Below are positions 14,681-25,885 of a stretch of 64,000 nt of DNA, in pieces. The DNA is taken from the NCBI GenBank assembly GCA_025350965.1, contig JANXWV010000135.1, positions 90,402-154,401 of the forward strand. The letters run 5' to 3'. The notes beneath the pieces were generated by a model, which had not been told where the DNA came from, did no database searches, and saw only the letters and a list, made by a program, of their open reading frames with translations. Source of the DNA: Rhizobacter sp. (GTDB lineage Bacteria; Pseudomonadota; Gammaproteobacteria; Burkholderiales; Burkholderiaceae_C). Position numbers and translations under genes: made by a program. The first letter of the stretch is position 1. Each line of letters opens with the position of its first letter.

Positions 14681-15163
14681 TCAGCGCGCCGCCGGCACCA
14701 GAACCTTGTCGACGATGTGCACGACGCCGTTGGTGGCCTTCACGTCGGCCGTGGTCACGACGGCATCTTCCACGGTCACGAACGTGCCCGACTTCGACAG
14801 CGCGAGATTGCTGCCATCCACATTCTTGACCAACCCGTTCTTGACGTCGGGTGAGAGCACGGCACCCGGCAGCACGTGGTTCTTGAGCACAGCTTGCAGC
14901 CGCGCCTTGTCCTGAACAAGCGCCTGCAGCGTGGCTGGGGGAAGGGCCTTGAACGCGTCGTCGGTCGGCGCGAAGACGGTGAACGGGCCGGGGCCACTGA
15001 GCGTGTCGGCAAGCCCGGCGTCGCGGATCAGCTTCGACAGGGTCGACAACTGCGGCGTGGCCGCTGCCGTCTCCACGAGGTTCTTCGGAGCGGGAGTGGT
15101 GGCGCAGCCCGCAACCAGCAACAGGGCGACCAGCGGCGCAGCGAACGACATGAGTTTCTTCAT
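14681..15163 (-). CDS. fasciclin (FAS1)-domain lipoprotein
   Basis: MKKLMSFAAPLVALLLVAGC lipobox; FTVFAPTDDAFKALP; NGVVHIVDKVLVP. Confidence 0.88.
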   Translation of the reverse strand: MKKLMSFAAPLVALLLVAGCATTPAPKNLVETAAATPQLSTLSKLIRDAGLADTLSGPGPFTVFAPTDDAFKALPPATLQALVQDKARLQAVLKNHVLPGAVLSPDVKNGLVKNVDGSNLALSKSGTFVTVEDAVVTTADVKATNGVVHIVDKVLVPAAR

Positions 15164-15203
15164 CGAGGTCTCCAGTGAACGACCCGCGCAGCTTAGGCAA
15201 CGT

Positions 15204-15243
15204 GCGTGACCGTCACGTGACAAGAACGTGACTCCCACGTGAC
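15204..15243 (-). promoter_or_regulatory. candidate PhoB-binding array facing the fasciclin gene
   Basis: four (G/A)CGTGAC units at 15204, 15215, 15226, 15237, exactly 11 bp apart; on the minus strand they read GTCACG(T/C). Confidence 0.55.
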
Positions 15244-15273
15244 CGGCGCGCGACGCAGGGAAGGGTTGCTGGG

Positions 15274-15306
15274 TGTCACAGCGGCGTCACAAAGCGCCCC
15301 TACATT
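15274..15306 (+). promoter_or_regulatory. candidate Pho box and -10 of pstS
   Basis: GTCAC at 15275 and 15286 (11-bp spacing), then TACATT at 15301-15306. Confidence 0.55.
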
Positions 15307-15349
15307 GCCCTCATTCCAATTGCCGGCACAACGCCGGAAAGGCGCTCAC

Positions 15350-16414
15350 ATGACGTCCAGCTTCTCGTTCAATTCCGCATTCCCCCTCGCCCGCTCGTTT
15401 ACCTTTGTTGCGGTCTTCGCCGCATTCGGGGGAACGGCGTTGGCGCAAGACATCACCGGCGCTGGCGCCACGTTTCCTGCACCGATCTACGCCAAATGGG
15501 CCGATGCCTACAACAAGGCGTCGGGTGTTCGCGTGAACTACCAGTCGGTCGGTTCCGGAGCTGGCATCCAGCAGATTCGCGCCAAAACGGTCGACTTCGG
15601 TGCCTCCGACATGCCCCTCAAGGACGACGATCTCGCGAAGGACGGCCTGGTGCAGTTCCCGACCGTGATCGGAGGAATCGTGCCGGTCGTGAACATCAAA
15701 GGCATCGCGCCAGGCCAGATCAAGATGACGGGCCAGCTGCTCGGTGACATCTACCTCGGCAAGGTCACGAAGTGGAACGACGCCGCATTGACTGCCTTGA
15801 ATCCGGGTGTGCCCTTGCCCGACGCCGCGATTTCGGTCGTGCGCCGCGCCGACGGCTCTGGCACCACGTTTGGGTTCACGAACTATCTGTCGAAGGTCAA
15901 TGCCGAGTGGAAGGCTAAGGCCGGTGAAGGCACTGCGGTCAACTGGCCGACGGGTGCGGGCGGCAAGGGCAACGAGGGCGTGTCTGCCTTCGTGCAGCGG
16001 CTGCCCAATTCAATCGGCTATGTCGAGTACGTTTACGCCAAGCAGAACAAGATGTCACACGTGCAGTTGAAGAATGCAGCTGGCAACTTCGTACAGCCCG
16101 ACGACGAGAACTTCAAGGCCGCCGCCGCCGGCGCTGATTGGAGCAAAAGCTACTACCAGATCCTGACCGAGCAAGCTGGCAAGGACGCCTGGCCCATCAC
16201 CAGCGCGACCTTCATCCTGATGTACAAGAGCCAGGCCAAGCCGGTGAATGCGGCCGCGTCGCTGAAGTTCTTCGACTGGGCCTACAACAGCGGCGACAAG
16301 ATGGCTGCCGAACTGGAATATGTGCCGCTGCCCGACAGCTTGAAGGCGCTGATCCGCAAGACCTGGGCCGACAACATCAAGGACGCAGCCGGCAAGGCCA
16401 TTGCATACAAGTGA
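15350..16414 (+). CDS. pstS: phosphate ABC transporter substrate-binding protein
   Basis: ITGAGATFPAPIYAKWADAY..SVGSGAGIQQI; signal peptide. Confidence 0.97.
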   Translation: MTSSFSFNSAFPLARSFTFVAVFAAFGGTALAQDITGAGATFPAPIYAKWADAYNKASGVRVNYQSVGSGAGIQQIRAKTVDFGASDMPLKDDDLAKDGLVQFPTVIGGIVPVVNIKGIAPGQIKMTGQLLGDIYLGKVTKWNDAALTALNPGVPLPDAAISVVRRADGSGTTFGFTNYLSKVNAEWKAKAGEGTAVNWPTGAGGKGNEGVSAFVQRLPNSIGYVEYVYAKQNKMSHVQLKNAAGNFVQPDDENFKAAAAGADWSKSYYQILTEQAGKDAWPITSATFILMYKSQAKPVNAAASLKFFDWAYNSGDKMAAELEYVPLPDSLKALIRKTWADNIKDAAGKAIAYK

Positions 16415-16519
16415 GCTCCACGGCTCGCACCCACCGCGAGCGGCCAAGGCTGCTCGCAACCCGCTGCGGGTTGACAAGGTCGACAATCGCCGCTGAAGAG
16501 AACAAGCCGAGGAGAACCC

Positions 16520-17533
16520 GTGGCCGCCACCCTGCCTGCGACGCCTTACAACCCCGCCAAAGCGCTTAGCGAGTCGGGTGGCCGCCCACCCGCGCCACGT
16601 CGCCATTCGGCCTGGCCCGACGTGGTGTTCTCGGTGCTCGCGCACGCTGCGGCGTGGCTGACGCTGGCACTGCTCGCAGGCATCATCGGGTCGCTCGTGG
16701 TCGGCGCGATGCCTGCGATTCGCGAGTACGGCCTCGGTTTTCTCGTGCACAGCGAGTGGGACCCGGTGCAGAACAAGTACGGCGGCCTGGTGATGATCTA
16801 TGGCACGCTGATGACATCGGCCATCGCGCTTGTCATCGCCGTGCCAGTCAGTTTCGGCATCGCACTGTTCCTGACCGAGCTGTCTCCGGCGTGGCTGAAG
16901 CGGCCGCTAGGGACTGCCATCGAACTGCTCGCCGCAGTGCCATCCATCGTGTACGGCATGTGGGGGCTGCTGGTGTTCAGCCCGATCCTGTCGACCTATG
17001 TTCAGCAGCCGCTGCAAACCGTCTTCGCCGGCGTGCCCGTGCTGGGCGCACTGTTCGCGGGGCCACCGGTGGGCATCGGCTTGTTGTCGGCCGGCATCAT
17101 CCTGGCGATCATGATCATCCCGTTCATTGCTTCGGTGATGCGTGATGTGTTCGAGGTCACCCCCACGCTGCTCAAGGAGTCGGCCTATGGCCTGGGCTCG
17201 ACCACCTGGGAAGTGATGTTCAAGGTCGTGTTGCCGTACACCAAGACTGGTGTGGTCGGCGCCATCATGCTCGGCCTTGGCCGCGCACTCGGCGAGACCA
17301 TGGCGGTCACCTTCGTGATCGGCAACTTCAATCAATTGAACAGCCTGTCTCTGTTTGAGGCCGCCAACAGCATCAGCTCGGCGCTCGCGAACGAGTTTGC
17401 CGAAGCAGGTGATGGCTTGCACAAGGCATCGCTGATCTACCTTGGTTTGATCCTGTTCTTCATCACGTTCGTCGTGCTCGGCTTCTCGCGCCTGCTTCTG
17501 GCGCGCATGAAGAAGAGCGAAGGGGGTCGCTGA
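16520..17533 (+). CDS. pstC: phosphate ABC transporter permease PstC
   Basis: permease homology; position after pstS; GTG start. Confidence 0.95.
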   Translation: MAATLPATPYNPAKALSESGGRPPAPRRHSAWPDVVFSVLAHAAAWLTLALLAGIIGSLVVGAMPAIREYGLGFLVHSEWDPVQNKYGGLVMIYGTLMTSAIALVIAVPVSFGIALFLTELSPAWLKRPLGTAIELLAAVPSIVYGMWGLLVFSPILSTYVQQPLQTVFAGVPVLGALFAGPPVGIGLLSAGIILAIMIIPFIASVMRDVFEVTPTLLKESAYGLGSTTWEVMFKVVLPYTKTGVVGAIMLGLGRALGETMAVTFVIGNFNQLNSLSLFEAANSISSALANEFAEAGDGLHKASLIYLGLILFFITFVVLGFSRLLLARMKKSEGGR

Positions 17534-18405
17534 TGAGCGGCTTGTCGGTATCCATCGGTGCTGCCAAGCGGGCCAAGCACCGCCGCCGCAAGGTGGTGAA
17601 TGCCATCGCACTCGCGTTGTCGCTCGCGGCCATGGCCTTCGGCCTGGTATGGCTGGTGTGGATCCTGTTCGAGACGGTGCGGCTCGGCATCGGCGGCATC
17701 AACCTGGCGCTCTTTACCGAGATGACGCCACCGCCGCAGGCCGAGACCGGTGGCCTGGCGAACGCTATCTTCGGTTCGCTCGCAATGGTGGGCCTGGCCA
17801 CGCTGATCGGAACGCCGGTGGGTGTTCTTGCGGGCATCTACTTGGCCGAGTACGGCCAGAAGGGCTTGCTCGGTACGCTCACGCGCTTCATCAACGACAT
17901 TCTGCTATCGGCACCGAGCATCGTGATCGGCTTGTTCATCTACGCGGTGGTGGTGGCGCAGGTCAAGAGCTTCTCGGGCTTCGCCGGCGTGCTGGCGCTC
18001 GCGCTGATCGTGATCCCGGTGGTCATTCGCACCACCGAGAACATGCTGTCGTTGATCCCGCCGGCGCTGCGCGAAGCGGCCTACGCATTGGGCACGCCGA
18101 AGTGGAAGGTCATCTCCAGCATCACTCTGAAGTCGGCCCGCGCCGGGGTGCTTACAGGCATCCTGCTCGCCTTCGCGCGCATTGCCGGCGAGACCGCGCC
18201 ATTGCTGTTCACGGCACTGTCGAACCAGTTCTGGACGACGGACCTGAGTGGCCCGGTCGCCAGCTTGCCGGTCACGATCTTCAAGTTCGCGATGAGCCCG
18301 TACGAGAACTGGCAGAAGTTGGCCTGGGCCGGCGTTTTCCTGATCACCGCCAGCGTGCTCGTGCTGAACATCCTGGCAAGAACCTTTCTGCGCAACAAGA
18401 ATTGA
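17533..18405 (+). CDS. pstA: phosphate ABC transporter permease PstA
   Basis: permease homology; TGATG overlap with pstC. Confidence 0.95.
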   Translation: MSGLSVSIGAAKRAKHRRRKVVNAIALALSLAAMAFGLVWLVWILFETVRLGIGGINLALFTEMTPPPQAETGGLANAIFGSLAMVGLATLIGTPVGVLAGIYLAEYGQKGLLGTLTRFINDILLSAPSIVIGLFIYAVVVAQVKSFSGFAGVLALALIVIPVVIRTTENMLSLIPPALREAAYALGTPKWKVISSITLKSARAGVLTGILLAFARIAGETAPLLFTALSNQFWTTDLSGPVASLPVTIFKFAMSPYENWQKLAWAGVFLITASVLVLNILARTFLRNKN

Positions 18406-18419
18406 GACCGGAGCCCACG

Positions 18420-19205
18420 ATGGACACACGCGTCAACCTGCCCGTCACCGAGAAGGTCAAGCTCTCGGTTCGGAACCTGAACTTCTACTACAACCATTTC
18501 CATGCGTTGAAGAACATCAACCTCGACATCCCAGAGAAGAAGGTCACGGCCTTCATCGGCCCGTCGGGTTGCGGCAAGTCGACGCTGCTGCGCACCTTCA
18601 ACCGCATGTTCGAGCTGTACCCCGAGCAACGCGCAGAAGGCGAGATCCTGCTCGACGGCGAGAACATTCTGAAGACGAAGGACGACGTGTCGTTGCTGCG
18701 CGCCAAGGTCGGCATGGTGTTCCAGAAGCCCACGCCGTTCCCGATGTCGATCTACGACAACGTCGCCTTCGGCGTGAAGCTGTTCGAGACGCTGCCGCGC
18801 ATCGAGATGGACGAGCGCGTCGAGTGGGCGTTGAAGAAGGCCGCGCTGTGGAACGAAGTGAAGGACAAGTTGAACCAGAGCGGCTCGGGCCTGTCAGGCG
18901 GGCAGCAGCAGCGCCTGTGCATCGCGCGCGGCATCGCGATCAAGCCCGAGGTGCTGCTGCTCGACGAGCCCTGCTCGGCGCTCGACCCGATCTCCACCGG
19001 CAAGATCGAGGAGCTGATCCACGAGTTGAAAGTTGACTACACCGTCGTGATCGTCACGCACAACATGCAGCAGGCCGCACGCAGTTCCGACTACACGGCT
19101 TACATGTACCTCGGTGACTTGATCGAGTTCGGCCCGACTTCCGACTTGTTCATGAAGCCGAACAAGAAAGAGACCGAGGACTACATCACCGGGAGATTCG
19201 GCTGA
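18420..19205 (+). CDS. pstB: phosphate ABC transporter ATP-binding protein
   Basis: GPSGCGKST Walker [15 protein letters not shown] signature; [12 protein letters not shown]. Confidence 0.97.
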   Translation: MDTRVNLPVTEKVKLSVRNLNFYYNHFHALKNINLDIPEKKVTAFIGPSGCGKSTLLRTFNRMFELYPEQRAEGEILLDGENILKTKDDVSLLRAKVGMVFQKPTPFPMSIYDNVAFGVKLFETLPRIEMDERVEWALKKAALWNEVKDKLNQSGSGLSGGQQQRLCIARGIAIKPEVLLLDEPCSALDPISTGKIEELIHELKVDYTVVIVTHNMQQAARSSDYTAYMYLGDLIEFGPTSDLFMKPNKKETEDYITGRFG

Positions 19206-19224
19206 ACGCCGCAGGAGCTGACAC

Positions 19225-19932
19225 ATGACAGACAAGCATCTATCGACCCAATTCGACGCCGAACTCAGCGGCATCTCGACACGCGTTCTCGAGATGGGCG
19301 GCATGGTCGAGTCGCAAGTATCGCGAGCGGTCTACGCGCTGACGAACTTCAGTTCCGAGATCGCCTCCGACGTGCTGATGACGGAAGAGCGCGTGAACCA
19401 GACCGAGGTCGAGATCGACCGCGACCTGTCCACCATCATCGCGCGGCGCCAGCCCACGGCACGCGACCTGCGCCTGCTGATCGCCATCTCGAAGACCATC
19501 GCGAACCTGGAGCGCGTGGGCGACGAAGCGGCGCGTATCGCGCGCACCGTGCAGCGGCTGGTGAACTCGGGCGTGTCGAGCCGCCTGCGCCTGCCGGTCA
19601 AAGACCTGGCCTACGAGGCCGAGTTGGCGGGCAGCCAGTTGCGCAAGGCGCTCGACGCGTTTGCACGGCTCGATGTCGAGAAGGCCGTCGAGGTGCTCAA
19701 GCAAGACGATCTGATCGACCAGGAGTTCGAGGGCCTGATGCGCAAGCTCATCACCTTCATGATGGAAGACCCGCGCACCATCTCGTCGAGCATCGACCTC
19801 GTGTTCGTGGCCAAGGCGATCGAGCGTGTGGGCGACCACGCCAAGAACCTGGCCGAGCAGATCATCTACATCGTCAAGGGCACCGACGTGCGCCACAACT
19901 CGATCGGCGACGTCGAGTCGCTGGTCCGGTGA
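19225..19932 (+). CDS. phoU: phosphate signalling protein PhoU
   Basis: PhoU homology (HLSTQFDAELSGI..ERVGDEAARIA..ERVGDHAKNLAEQIIY). Confidence 0.96.
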   Translation: MTDKHLSTQFDAELSGISTRVLEMGGMVESQVSRAVYALTNFSSEIASDVLMTEERVNQTEVEIDRDLSTIIARRQPTARDLRLLIAISKTIANLERVGDEAARIARTVQRLVNSGVSSRLRLPVKDLAYEAELAGSQLRKALDAFARLDVEKAVEVLKQDDLIDQEFEGLMRKLITFMMEDPRTISSSIDLVFVAKAIERVGDHAKNLAEQIIYIVKGTDVRHNSIGDVESLVR

Positions 19933-19957
19933 TGGCGGCTTCAGCGAAAGGAACCTC

Positions 19958-20671
19958 ATGAGCCGCGTCCTCGTCGTAGAAGACGAATCGGCCATTGCCG
20001 AGTTGATTTCGATCAACCTGCGGCATGCGGGCTTCGAAGTCACGATGGCCGCCAGTGCCGAGCAGGCGCAGGCGGCTGTCGACGGCGTGCTGCCCGACCT
20101 GATCATCCTCGACTGGATGCTGCCTGGCCAATCGGGCCTGGCGCTGGCCAAGCGCTGGCGCGGCGAGCAGCGTACCCGCGAGCTGCCCATCATCATGCTC
20201 ACGGCGCGGGCCGATGAGGCCGACAAGATCGTCGGTCTCGACGCCGGTGCCGACGACTACCTGACCAAGCCGTTCTCGACCAACGAGTTGATGGCCCGCA
20301 TTCGTGCCGTGCTGCGCCGCAAGGCGCCCGAGGCGCTGGATGCGGCGGTGATGGTCGGCGCGCTCAAGATCGACCCCGCCACGCGCCGCGTCACGCGCGA
20401 GTCGAACGACGAAGTGCGCGAGGTCAAGGTCGGCGCCACCGAATTCCGCCTGCTGCACTTCTTCATGACGCACCCGGAACGCGTGCACAGCCGCGCGCAG
20501 TTGCTCGACCGGGTCTGGGGCGACCACGTGTTCATCGAAGAGCGCACGGTCGATGTGCACGTGAAGCGGCTGCGCGAGGCGCTCAGTCCGGTGCAGTGCG
20601 CCCACATGATTGAGACTGTGCGCGGTGCCGGCTACCGGCTGACGCAGCAGGTTCAGGCGGTACCGGCATGA
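19958..20671 (+). CDS. phoB: phosphate response regulator PhoB
   Basis: receiver plus winged-helix domain; follows phoU; ATG at 19958. Confidence 0.95.
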   Translation: MSRVLVVEDESAIAELISINLRHAGFEVTMAASAEQAQAAVDGVLPDLIILDWMLPGQSGLALAKRWRGEQRTRELPIIMLTARADEADKIVGLDAGADDYLTKPFSTNELMARIRAVLRRKAPEALDAAVMVGALKIDPATRRVTRESNDEVREVKVGATEFRLLHFFMTHPERVHSRAQLLDRVWGDHVFIEERTVDVHVKRLREALSPVQCAHMIETVRGAGYRLTQQVQAVPA

Positions 20672-20705
20672 AGACAGTGCGAACCGTGGGCAAGGCGAGC
20701 CGCCG

Positions 20706-22082
20706 ATGACATGGCTGCTGCCACGCATCCTCACCACGCTGCTGGCGATGGTGGTGGGCGGCGTGGCGGGTACGTTCGTGCAGCGCCGTGATGCGGTCGT
20801 ACTGGGCGCGATGCTCGGTTGCGCCTTGGTGCTGGGCGCCATTGCCGTGCGCGATACCGTTCGAGGTTACGGCTTGCTCGGGTGGCTGCGCGGCTCGCAA
20901 GAGGGCGAGGCGCCGCGCCATGTGGGCCTGTGGGGTGAACTCGCTTACCGCATCGAGCGCTCGATCCGGCTGCGCGAGCAGCAAGCGCAGGCGGAACGCA
21001 ACCGGCTCACGCAGTTCCTGGCCGCCATCGAGGCCTCGCCGAACGGCGTGATGTTGCTGGATGCAGGCGATCAGATCGAATGGTGCAACTCGCTGGCCGC
21101 TGACCACTTCAGCCTCGACCCGCAACGCGACCGCCGTCAGCCGATCACCAACCTTGTGCGGGCGCCGGCGTTCGTCGCCTACCTTCAGGCTGGGCGCTTC
21201 GATGAAGCGGTCGAGGTGCCTGACCCGCGCAGCAAGAGGGAACTCTCGGTGCTGGTGCGCGAATACGACGAAGGGCAGAAGCTCGTGCTCTCCCAAGACA
21301 TCACCGAACGCGAACGCTCGGACGGCATGCGGCGCGACTTCGTTGCCAACGTGTCGCACGAGATCCGCACGCCGCTCACCGTGTTGTCGGGCTTCATCGA
21401 GACCATGGCCAACCTGCCGCTGACCGAGGTCGAACGCAAGCGCGTGCTGGTGCTGATGGCGCAGCAGGCCGATCGCATGGGCACGCTGGTGGCCGACCTG
21501 CTGATACTCGCCCAGCTCGAAGGCAGCCCGCGCCCCACAGCGGACAGGTGGGTCGCGCTCAAGCCGCTTCTCGACCGTGTGGCGGTCGACGCAAAGGCAT
21601 TGTCGGCCGGCCGGCACACGCTGGTGTTCCCGGCTGATACCGGGTTGCAAGTGGCCGGTGCTCAGGAAGAGTTGTTCAGCGCGATCAGCAACCTCGTCGG
21701 CAACGCCGTGCGCTACACGCCCGACGGCGGCACGATCAAGGTCAGCTGCGATGTGCAGGCGGACGGCGCCGGTGTGATTGCGGTGACCGACACTGGCCCC
21801 GGCATCGCGCGTGAACACCTGCCGCGCCTGACCGAACGCTTCTACCGGGTCGACGGCAGCCGCTCGCGCGACACGGGCGGTACCGGCCTGGGGCTGGCCA
21901 TCGTCAAGCACGTGGCGCAGCGCCACGGCGGCGAGCTCGACATTCAAAGCGAAGTGGGCAAGGGGTCGGTGTTCCGGCTCGTGCTGCCGGCGGTGCGCCT
22001 GCGCGGTGCCGCAGCGCTTCCCGCTGCGACACTTCCCGCTGCCGGCCAAACGGCAGCGGCCGACAGCGCCCTCGCCAGTTGA
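20706..22082 (+). CDS. phoR: phosphate sensor histidine kinase PhoR
   Basis: NVSHEIRTPLTVLSGFIETM H-box; PAS-like region; TGGTGLGLAIVKH. Confidence 0.94.
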   Translation: MTWLLPRILTTLLAMVVGGVAGTFVQRRDAVVLGAMLGCALVLGAIAVRDTVRGYGLLGWLRGSQEGEAPRHVGLWGELAYRIERSIRLREQQAQAERNRLTQFLAAIEASPNGVMLLDAGDQIEWCNSLAADHFSLDPQRDRRQPITNLVRAPAFVAYLQAGRFDEAVEVPDPRSKRELSVLVREYDEGQKLVLSQDITERERSDGMRRDFVANVSHEIRTPLTVLSGFIETMANLPLTEVERKRVLVLMAQQADRMGTLVADLLILAQLEGSPRPTADRWVALKPLLDRVAVDAKALSAGRHTLVFPADTGLQVAGAQEELFSAISNLVGNAVRYTPDGGTIKVSCDVQADGAGVIAVTDTGPGIAREHLPRLTERFYRVDGSRSRDTGGTGLGLAIVKHVAQRHGGELDIQSEVGKGSVFRLVLPAVRLRGAAALPAATLPAAGQTAAADSALAS

Positions 22083-22133
22083 GCCTGCGCTCGACGCAGC
22101 GCCCGTCCATCGATTCCGCGCTCAGTCGCGCGG

Positions 22134-23804
22134 TCAATGCATGCCCGGCTCCCTGCGGTAGATCGCGGTGATCTCCTGTTCGCTGGTGTTGCGGCGCTCT
22201 CGTGCCAGCAGCCGCCAACCTGGCCCCGCAGTCCGTGGATCGCGCAATGTTTCCGTGAGCAGCAGGAATGCGCAGCCGTGCTGCGCCGCGTCACTCGTTG
22301 CATCGACGCGGTAGCCGCCGTGGTACTCCAAGGCCGCGACCTGGGCCGTGGGCATGCCGGGCGCCGCAACGCATGATCGGCTCGGCACCTGCAAGGCGAT
22401 GCGTTGCACCTGCGAACGGTAGCTGCGCGCATGGTCCAGTGGTGGCAGCAGCAAGGTCATCAGCAGCAGCCAGCACAGCGCCACTCCGCTGGCCGGCAGC
22501 ACCAGGCTCTTCCACAGCGGGTGGCGGCTGCGGCCGGTGCGCCACTTGACGAGCCACAGCCAGGCGATGGTGGCCAGAGCCGCCAGCGCCAGCGCGAACA
22601 GCGAGAAGCGCGGCGTGTAGCCAGGGGCCAGCCTCGCGATGTTGATCGCCGGCTGTGCGGGCAAGCCGGTCTGGATCGAGACGTAGACAACCCAGATCAC
22701 GATCGAGCCGAGGGTGAAGAAGAACACCGAGAACCAGTCGATGGCCGCCGCCGTGCTGCGGGCGAGGGTGGGCAGCGCGAACGCTGCGAGTACTGCGAGC
22801 GGTGGCAGGCCCAGCATCAGGGCGCGGTCCGAGCCCCCCATGGCAGTGCTCGCGAGCAAGCTCACGGCAACGCAGCCGAGGGGGATCGAGATGTGCCGGT
22901 CCGACAAATGCCCGCGCCAGCGCCAGACGGTCCACACCGCCAGAGGCCAGGCGGGCCAGGTGAACCAGGCGACCAGGCGCAGCACGTCCCACACGCCGGC
23001 CATGGACAGCGCACCGCTGCCGGCGCGCCAGGCCCATGCGCTCACTGCAGAGGCCACACCGGCTGCCAGCAAAGTGCTTGCGGCGACCCACGGTGCGAAA
23101 CGGCGCGCGGGCGCGTAGCCTGATCGCATGCAGATCACGCTGCCGACCAGGCCCAGCGCGAGGCCGACGCTCGGTGCGCCGCTGGCGGCAAGCGCTGGCA
23201 AGGCGACCAGCACTGCGAGGCGCGCCTCCCACACCCGAAACGGGCTGGCCGCAAGCGCATAGACGAACAAGGCCACGCTCGCGAGTTGCGCCAGCTCGGG
23301 CGTGGTTTCATGGCCAAGTTGCAGCAGGCCGAGTGACGCCACCAGCGCGAGCACCGCGCCGTCGGCGATGGCGCGCGCATAGTCAACGGGCTTGGCTTCA
23401 CCGCCGAACGCGAACGGCAGTGGTTGCGCCGCTTCGGTTCGGGCCAGGTGGTAGGTGCTGTACCAGGTCAGCACGAGCACGCACACCAGCAGGATGGCAA
23501 ACGGGACGCGTGCGGCCAGGGCGGGGCCGAGCGCAGGGCCCAGCAGGTCGATGAAGCCGGCGCCCAGCCAGTAGGGCAACAAGGCGGCGTCAGCGGGAAG
23601 GCCGCCCAGGCTGGGTGCGAGCCAGTGGCTGCGGCCCTGGGCAATGCTGAGCATGTAGCCGAACGCGCTGAGGTCTGCGTTCTTCCAGGGGTCGCGGCCG
23701 AACAGGCCTGGCAGAACGTAAGCCGCGCAGAACAACAGCAAGGGGATGCGCGGCAGCCGCTGCGCGGCGCGTTCCGTGACGAGGGCGGGGTTGGGTGAGC
23801 TCAA
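22134..23804 (-). CDS. ArnT/PMT-like (GT39-type) integral membrane glycosyltransferase
   Basis: many TM segments; N-terminal LPGLFGRDPWKNAD motif; start uncertain (TTG at 23804 proposed because the ORF N-terminus is antisense to rpmE2). Confidence 0.7.
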   Translation of the reverse strand: MSSPNPALVTERAAQRLPRIPLLLFCAAYVLPGLFGRDPWKNADLSAFGYMLSIAQGRSHWLAPSLGGLPADAALLPYWLGAGFIDLLGPALGPALAARVPFAILLVCVLVLTWYSTYHLARTEAAQPLPFAFGGEAKPVDYARAIADGAVLALVASLGLLQLGHETTPELAQLASVALFVYALAASPFRVWEARLAVLVALPALAASGAPSVGLALGLVGSVICMRSGYAPARRFAPWVAASTLLAAGVASAVSAWAWRAGSGALSMAGVWDVLRLVAWFTWPAWPLAVWTVWRWRGHLSDRHISIPLGCVAVSLLASTAMGGSDRALMLGLPPLAVLAAFALPTLARSTAAAIDWFSVFFFTLGSIVIWVVYVSIQTGLPAQPAINIARLAPGYTPRFSLFALALAALATIAWLWLVKWRTGRSRHPLWKSLVLPASGVALCWLLLMTLLLPPLDHARSYRSQVQRIALQVPSRSCVAAPGMPTAQVAALEYHGGYRVDATSDAAQHGCAFLLLTETLRDPRTAGPGWRLLARERRNTSEQEITAIYRREPGMH

Positions 23805-23893
23805 TGCAGGTCGAATCGGTGCGCCGCGAATGATGCAGCAACTTCGGCTTTGGCCTGTCTGGCCGTGTGTTTTGCCGCGCGCGGCAGGGCATT

Positions 23894-23917
23894 GAAAAAG
23901 GCAGCCTTGGCTGCCTT
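23894..23917 (-). terminator. intrinsic terminator after rpmE2
   Basis: AAGGCAGCC-AA-GGCTGCCTTTTTC on the minus strand. Confidence 0.75.
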
Positions 23918-23964
23918 CTTGGATCAAGGCAGACGGGGCTGCCTCCTTCGAGCGTTCGTCGCGC

Positions 23965-24225
23965 TTACTTCTTGGTGGTGAGGTGCGCGAACTTGTTGCG
24001 GAACTTCTCGACGCGGCCGCCGAGCGAGTCAACGCTCTTTTGCGTGCCGGTGTAGAACGGGTGCGATTCGCTGGTGCTTTCCAGCTTGAACAGCGGCAGC
24101 TCACGGCCGTCGTCCATCTTCACGGTTTCGCGGGTCTGCGCGCACGAGCGCGTCACGAACTTCCAACCGTTCGACAGGTCCACGAAACACACATCGCGGT
24201 ACGTGGGGTGAATGCCTTCTTTCAT
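23965..24225 (-). CDS. rpmE2: 50S ribosomal protein L31 type B
   Basis: [27 protein letters not shown]..; lacks the CxxC of type A. Confidence 0.95.
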   Translation of the reverse strand: MKEGIHPTYRDVCFVDLSNGWKFVTRSCAQTRETVKMDDGRELPLFKLESTSESHPFYTGTQKSVDSLGGRVEKFRNKFAHLTTKK

Positions 24226-24343
24226 TGGGACCTCTGCTCGCTTTTTGGCCGACTGGTACGCCGGTGACACGGGAGCCACGCCAAACCCTTTGGCGCACTT
24301 TCCGCAGTTCGGGAAACCGCGCATTGTAGCGCGCGGCGGCACC

Positions 24344-25606
24344 TCACCCGCCACGCCGCATCATGTCGAAAAAGTCGTGGTTGTTCTTGGTCGACTTCAT
24401 CTTGTCGAGAATGAACTCCATCGCTTCGATCTCGTCCATCGGATAGAGGAGTTTGCGCAGGATCCAGGTCTTTTGCAGGATCTCGGGCTGCAGCAGCAAC
24501 TCTTCGCGCCGAGTGCCGCTCTTGTTGATCAAGATCGACGGGTACACGCGTTTCTCGGCCATCCGGCGGTCGAGGTGGATCTCGCAGTTGCCGGTTCCCT
24601 TGAACTCTTCGTAGATCACCTCGTCCATCCGGCTGCCGGTGTCGATGAGCGCGGTGCCGATGATGGTGAGCGAGCCGCCTTCCTCGACATTTCGCGCTGC
24701 GCCGAAGAAGCGCTTCGGGCGCTGCAGTGCGTTCGAGTCCATGCCGCCGGTCAGCACCTTGCCGCTCGAAGGCAGCACGTTGTTGTAGGCTCGTGCGAGG
24801 CGGGTGATCGAGTCGAGCAGGATCACCACGTCCTTCTTCATCTCGACCAGCCGCTTGGCGCGCTCGATCACCATCTCGGCCACCTGCACGTGGCGTGCGG
24901 CGGGTTCGTCGAATGTGGAACTGATGACTTCACCGCGCACCGTGCGGACCATCTCGGTCACTTCTTCCGGGCGCTCGTCGACGAGCAGAACGATCAGGTA
25001 GACCTCGGGGTGGTTGGCGACCAGCGCGTGCGCCAGCTGCTGCATCATCACCGTCTTGCCGGTCTTCGGCTGCGCCACGAGCAACGCGCGCTGGCCTTTG
25101 CCGATGGGGGCAACGAGGTCGATGATGCGGCTGGTGATGTTCTCTTCGGTCTTGATGTCGCGCTCGAGCTTGAACTGCTCTTTCGGGAAGAGCGGCGTCA
25201 AGTTCTCGAACATGATCTTGTGCTTGCTCTCCTCGGGCGTCTGGCCGTTCACCCGGTCGACCTGGACCAGCGCGAAGTAGCGCTCGCCGTCTTTCGGCAC
25301 ACGAACTTCGCCTTCGATGGCGTCACCCGTGTGCAGGTTGAAGCGCCGTATCTGGCTCGGGCTGAGGTAGATGTCGTCGGTGCTCGCCATATAGCTGGCG
25401 TCCGGCGAGCGCAGGAAACCGAAGCCGTCGGGCAGCACCTCGAGCACGCCGTCCCCGAACACCTGTTCGCCGGCCTTGGAGCGCTTCTTCATGATCGCGA
25501 ACATCAGCTCCTGCTTGCGCATACGGGCAACGTTTTCGATCTCCAGCGCCTCGCCCATCTTGATGAGCTCCGAGACGTGGATCAACTTGAGTTCTGACAG
25601 ATGCAT
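24344..25606 (-). CDS. rho: transcription termination factor Rho
   Basis: [47 protein letters not shown]-loop. Confidence 0.98.
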   Translation of the reverse strand: MHLSELKLIHVSELIKMGEALEIENVARMRKQELMFAIMKKRSKAGEQVFGDGVLEVLPDGFGFLRSPDASYMASTDDIYLSPSQIRRFNLHTGDAIEGEVRVPKDGERYFALVQVDRVNGQTPEESKHKIMFENLTPLFPKEQFKLERDIKTEENITSRIIDLVAPIGKGQRALLVAQPKTGKTVMMQQLAHALVANHPEVYLIVLLVDERPEEVTEMVRTVRGEVISSTFDEPAARHVQVAEMVIERAKRLVEMKKDVVILLDSITRLARAYNNVLPSSGKVLTGGMDSNALQRPKRFFGAARNVEEGGSLTIIGTALIDTGSRMDEVIYEEFKGTGNCEIHLDRRMAEKRVYPSILINKSGTRREELLLQPEILQKTWILRKLLYPMDEIEAMEFILDKMKSTKNNHDFFDMMRRGG

Positions 25607-25885
25607 GGAGGGGCACCCCGGGTCGGTGGGCTGTTGGTTTGGGTGGCGGGCCGTTCGCGTGCGACCTTGGTGCCATCAACCTGGATGCGCGAGGCGTTGG
25701 CTAACGCTCGCACGAGGAAAAATACTGGAGTGGTGTGCCGAACCACGCGCCGCCGGGTCGGGCGCCAAGGCTGCTTGACTGAAGCGTCGGGCTTCAGTGA
25801 GCCGCCTCGGTCAAGGCGTGGGGGCCGATCTTCGGTCGCCGGTTCAATCTTCGGTGAAAGACCAAGCCGAACGAACTTTCGTCGA

